Assembly (NCBI GenBank): GCA_905221605.1
Contig: CAJNDS010002097.1
Location: 254,001-318,000 of the forward strand
From: Symbiodinium natans
Taxonomy: Eukaryota > Sar > Dinophyceae > Suessiales > Symbiodiniaceae
Direction of reading: 5' to 3'
DNA: 64,000 nucleotides
Shown here: positions 63,417 to 64,000 of the stretch, in pieces
Layout: every line of letters begins with the position of its first letter
How positions within the stretch are numbered: position 1 is the stretch's first letter
Translations under genes and position numbers: made by a program
The notes under the pieces: model-generated
Told to the model about the DNA's origin: nothing
The model's database searches: none
Seen by the model: the letters and a program-made list of their open reading frames with translations, nothing else

Positions 63417-64000
63417 TCAAAGCATTCGTACACTGTCTTCTTTGCCTACGGCAAGCAGAATCACGGTAGCCAAGGCTCGGTCTGCGCCAAGCCTGCCAGT
63501 GGCCTGTCCTCTGTGATCTGATGTTGTGAAATGTGGCACTTGCCTCACAGTTTTGCCTGAAGCTCTTCTCCAGCCTGTTCTCTTGCAGATCATCTTCAAG
63601 TAGCCAGCATCCCAGGGTCTGTTGAGGGAGACAGCAATCTGGGTCCACTTTATCTTGTGGACTTCTCTCTGACCGAAGGTTGGATAGCACTCTTCTGCTG
63701 TCATCCCACGTGCTGTCGTGAGCTGATTGATGGCCCTGTCCTCGGGAAGAGTCGTGGCACACAAGTTGGCAGGCTCCCGTCGAGCACCCCGTTGTCGCAG
63801 GAGCCGTTGTCACATGACGCAGAGTACTGGCCCGGGTCGCCTGCCCAAATTTTCATGCTCACCTTGAGGGCCCCATGCTGCTCCAGCCACTTCTCTTTTG
63901 CAGGCACTCTTGTGTACTTGCAGGCGACGCCGAAGTTCTGGCACAACCTGGCCCAATCACACAATTTGTACGATGGTGCTGCCATCTCAATGGCATCCCT
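63417..64000 (-). CDS. Unrecognised coding-like sequence, partial, running off the window
   Basis: This segment is free of telomeric units. From the window edge a minus-strand frame gives MAAPSYKLCDWARLCQNFGV then YTRVPAKEKWLEQHGALK. Another frame further on gives MTAEECYPTFGQREVHKIKW and RPWDAGYLKMICKRTGW. CTCAAG/GTGAGC near 63863 could be a 5' splice site, so these may be two exons of one gene, or a frame-shifted remnant. No domain is recognised. Confidence 0.35.

Overview
The window looks like nuclear DNA of a dinoflagellate, most likely a Suessiales/Symbiodiniaceae-type alga. The best taxonomic clue is the minus-strand gene at 26.6-28.0 kb. Its N-terminus (MLHVWTASGDE..., a ubiquitin-like lead-in followed by ankyrin repeats) matches, from memory, a family very common in symbiotic dinoflagellate genomes. 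Intronless long ORFs, tandem CCCH-finger proteins and plant-type TTTAGGG repeats fit the same assignment. This rests on family recognition, not on a search.

Layout. (1) 1-7.6 kb: plus-strand coding DNA with three long ORFs that appear to be one interrupted or polycistronic gene. Domains in order: WW, S1 RNA-binding, W-rich segment, MLLE (PABC), a second MLLE-like segment cut by an in-frame TAA, three CCCH zinc fingers, then after a TGATG stop/start overlap a third ORF with three more CCCH fingers and a Lys-rich tail. (2) 7.6-8.3 kb: decayed coding-like DNA. (3) 8.3-63.1 kb: a gene desert with hundreds of TTTAGGG/CCCTAAA units in both orientations. It also holds minisatellites, long homopolymers and at least ten families of short (about 65-160 bp) inverted-repeat elements of MITE type. 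(4) 26.6-28.0 kb: one intact-looking ankyrin gene inside that desert. (5) 63.1-64.0 kb: minus-strand coding-like sequence running off the window end, not recognised.

The most unusual structure is in the desert. At least 24 times a left block of CCCTAAA repeats is followed by about 65-120 bp of unrelated, often GC-rich sequence and then by a right block of TTTAGGG repeats. That is the polarity of a linear DNA molecule with a telomere at each end. The cores differ from each other, two carry intron 3'-end-like signals, and the size range is narrow. In addition, telomeric arrays sit inside copies of the short inverted-repeat elements. One family has four of five copies interrupted near the same GTACT site with apparent 4-5 bp flanking duplications. 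Together this suggests repeated insertion of telomere-capped DNA, or telomerase-assisted break repair, or a mobile element whose termini are telomeric repeats. All element boundaries were read by eye and may be off by several bases.
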